Assembly: GCA_002898915.1 (NCBI GenBank)
Contig: BEHO01000087.1
Span: 1 to 5,983, forward strand
Direction of reading: 5' to 3'
Origin: a bacterium HR12
GTDB taxonomy: Bacteria; Actinomycetota; UBA4738; HRBIN12
Length of the DNA: 5,983 bases
The notes under the pieces are model-generated. The model was not told where the DNA came from and searched no databases. It worked only from the letters and a program-made list of their open reading frames with translations. Position numbers and translations under genes: made by a program. Positions 5,521-5,983 of the stretch are shown here, in pieces. The number at the start of each line of letters is the position of its first letter. Position 1 is the stretch's first letter.

Positions 5521-5569
5521 CCGGCCCGCCCCGCGCTCGCGTACCCCGCGAGCGGGGGCTCGGGGCCGG
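5521..5569 (+). terminator. GC-rich hairpin after rplI, probable operon terminator
   Basis: CGCTCGCG (5534-5541) pairs with CGCGAGCG (5547-5554) around a 5-base loop, extended by three G-C pairs beyond one mismatch (5530-5532 with 5556-5558). An outer CCGGCC (5521-5526) can pair with GGCCGG (5564-5569). The structure starts two bases after the rplI stop. There is no T-tract, so termination may be partial. A separate promoter for the next small ORF supports a transcript boundary here. Confidence 0.48.
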
Positions 5570-5606
5570 GCGCTCGAGCTCCGGGCGGGTCGCCGGCGGA
5601 GCCGGG

Positions 5607-5635
5607 TTGCTCAGAGAGGGGACAGGCGGTAGGGT
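5607..5635 (+). promoter_or_regulatory. Promoter with leaderless geometry
   Basis: TTGCTC (5607-5612) and TAGGGT (5630-5635) are separated by exactly 17 bases and fit -35 and -10 hexamers. The GTG of the small ORF begins 7 bases after the -10 ends, where transcription itself should start. There is no ribosome binding site before that GTG, so a leaderless message is expected. This is the best-formed promoter in the window. Confidence 0.58.
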
Positions 5636-5641
5636 GCGCCC

Positions 5642-5758
5642 GTGAACATCGGCTGGTCCGAGGTGCTCATCCTGTTGCTCATGGGGGCGGCGCTCTTCTT
5701 CATGGTCGTGGGGGCCGTCTCCCTGGCCCTGCGCTGGTTCCGCGCGCGCGGCGGCTGA
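5642..5758 (+). CDS. Small single-span membrane protein (38 residues), unknown function
   Basis: I do not recognise this product. The GTG start gives MNIGWSEVLILLLMGAALFF (1-20), then MVVGAVSLALRWFRARGG (21-38). One hydrophobic segment (about 8-30) ends in a basic cluster R31, R34 and R36, so the C-terminus is expected on the cytoplasmic side. Support for a real gene comes from the promoter TTGCTC-N17-TAGGGT placed exactly for a leaderless start, the clean membrane-span composition and the position after the rplI hairpin. Mycobacteria also have a small unknown gene between rplI and dnaB (Rv0057), but I cannot show these are related. The N-terminus faintly recalls TatA, yet the following glycine hinge and amphipathic helix are absent. 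It may be chance, as 38 codons is short, so confidence is moderate. Confidence 0.55.
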   Translation: MNIGWSEVLILLLMGAALFFMVVGAVSLALRWFRARGG

Positions 5759-5821
5759 GCGACGCCCCCGGCGGCAGAGGGATCCGTCCGACCTGCGGGA
5801 CCCGAAGGGCGGCCGCGGATC

Positions 5822-5831
5822 ACACGCGTGT
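5822..5831. promoter_or_regulatory. 10-base palindrome, possible operator
   Basis: ACACGCGTGT is a perfect palindrome in the gene-free right end of the window, just before the DnaA-box region. It has the size of a half-turn-spaced dimeric repressor site, but nothing links it to a particular regulator. Confidence 0.22.
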
Positions 5832-5833
5832 CA

Positions 5834-5879
5834 TTCCCCTGTGGTACACATCTTTCCACCGGGTTATCCACATGGGGAA
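5834..5879 (+). promoter_or_regulatory. DnaA box inside an inverted repeat, upstream of presumed dnaB
   Basis: TTATCCACA at 5864-5872 is a perfect DnaA box. Twelve bases earlier TTTCCACC (5853-5860) repeats its TCCAC core, and TGTGG (5840-5844) gives the core on the other strand. The arms TTCCCCTGTGG (5834-5844) and CCACATGGGGAA (5868-5879) form an inverted repeat with one unpaired T. This is an AT-richer island in an otherwise GC-rich gap. DnaA binding and control of the next gene, probably dnaB, is an inference. Confidence 0.5.
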
Positions 5880-5957
5880 AGCGCAGGTCAGGGCCGGTAT
5901 GACAAGGAATCTCGCCGCGCGACCTGGGGCGGCGGAAACCCACCGCGTTTTCCGATG

Positions 5958-5976
5958 CCGAGCGCGGCCCGCTCGG
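5958..5976 (+). other. Short hairpin at the right edge
   Basis: CCGAGCG (5958-5964) pairs with CGCTCGG (5970-5976) around a 5-base loop. Just after it the window ends in GGCTAGCG, whose TAGCG could be the start of another TANNNT -10 cut by the edge. The gap 5759-5983 otherwise shows no supported gene; the ATG at 5955 reads only eight codons before a stop. Confidence 0.25.
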
Positions 5977-5983
5977 GCTAGCG

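Noticed and set aside
5642..5758. TatA-like reading of the small membrane protein
   Set aside because: The first helix is loosely similar, but the FG hinge and the amphipathic helix that define TatA are missing.
5864..5872. Chromosomal replication origin
   Set aside because: Only one perfect DnaA box is present, without dnaA, dnaN or a larger box cluster. Gene control is a simpler reading.
5611..5943. 110-codon minus-strand frame covering the small ORF and the DnaA box
   Set aside because: No ribosome binding site, no domain and an unlikely composition; it lies across a promoter and regulatory sites.

Overview
The window is very GC-rich, uses GTG starts freely and carries the block rpsF-ssb-rpsR-rplI with a GT87-type membrane glycosyltransferase nearby. 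This fits a high-GC actinobacterial lineage (Actinomycetota). The exact order cannot be read from the sequence, and no phage, plasmid, insertion sequence or CRISPR signature is visible. This looks like core chromosome.

Layout. Positions 1-3837 are read on the minus strand. In transcription order they hold panB (3837-3052), a structured intergenic stretch (3051-2821), a GT87-type polytopic glycosyltransferase (2820-1591), a PIG-V-like GT-C mannosyltransferase (1594-419, start overlapping the previous stop) and the receiver half of a NarL/FixJ-type response regulator (339 to beyond the left edge). A divergent promoter region (3838-4015) separates these from the plus-strand operon rpsF (4016-4309), ssb (4371-4814), rpsR (4804-5070) and rplI (5067-5519). 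After a GC-rich hairpin comes a 38-codon single-membrane-span ORF (5642-5758) with a good promoter placed for a leaderless transcript. The last 225 bases hold no gene I can support. They do contain a perfect DnaA box inside an inverted repeat. In actinobacteria the gene expected next is the replicative helicase dnaB.

How the genes work together. The plus-strand operon joins translation (bS6, bS18, bL9) to replication (SSB, probably DnaB downstream). bS6 and bS18 bind each other in the 30S platform. The two membrane glycosyltransferases are translationally coupled and probably build a polyprenyl-phosphate-sugar-dependent envelope glycan, acceptor unknown. PanB supplies ketopantoate for pantothenate and CoA.

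I see no wholly new system. The points worth a second look are: a CTG start for rpsF fixed by a strong ribosome binding site; an SSB tail lacking the usual terminal Pro-Phe; the leaderless mini membrane protein; the DnaA-box inverted repeat before the presumed dnaB; a -10 nonamer shared by the divergent panB and rpsF promoters; and competing hairpins between panB and the GT87 gene.
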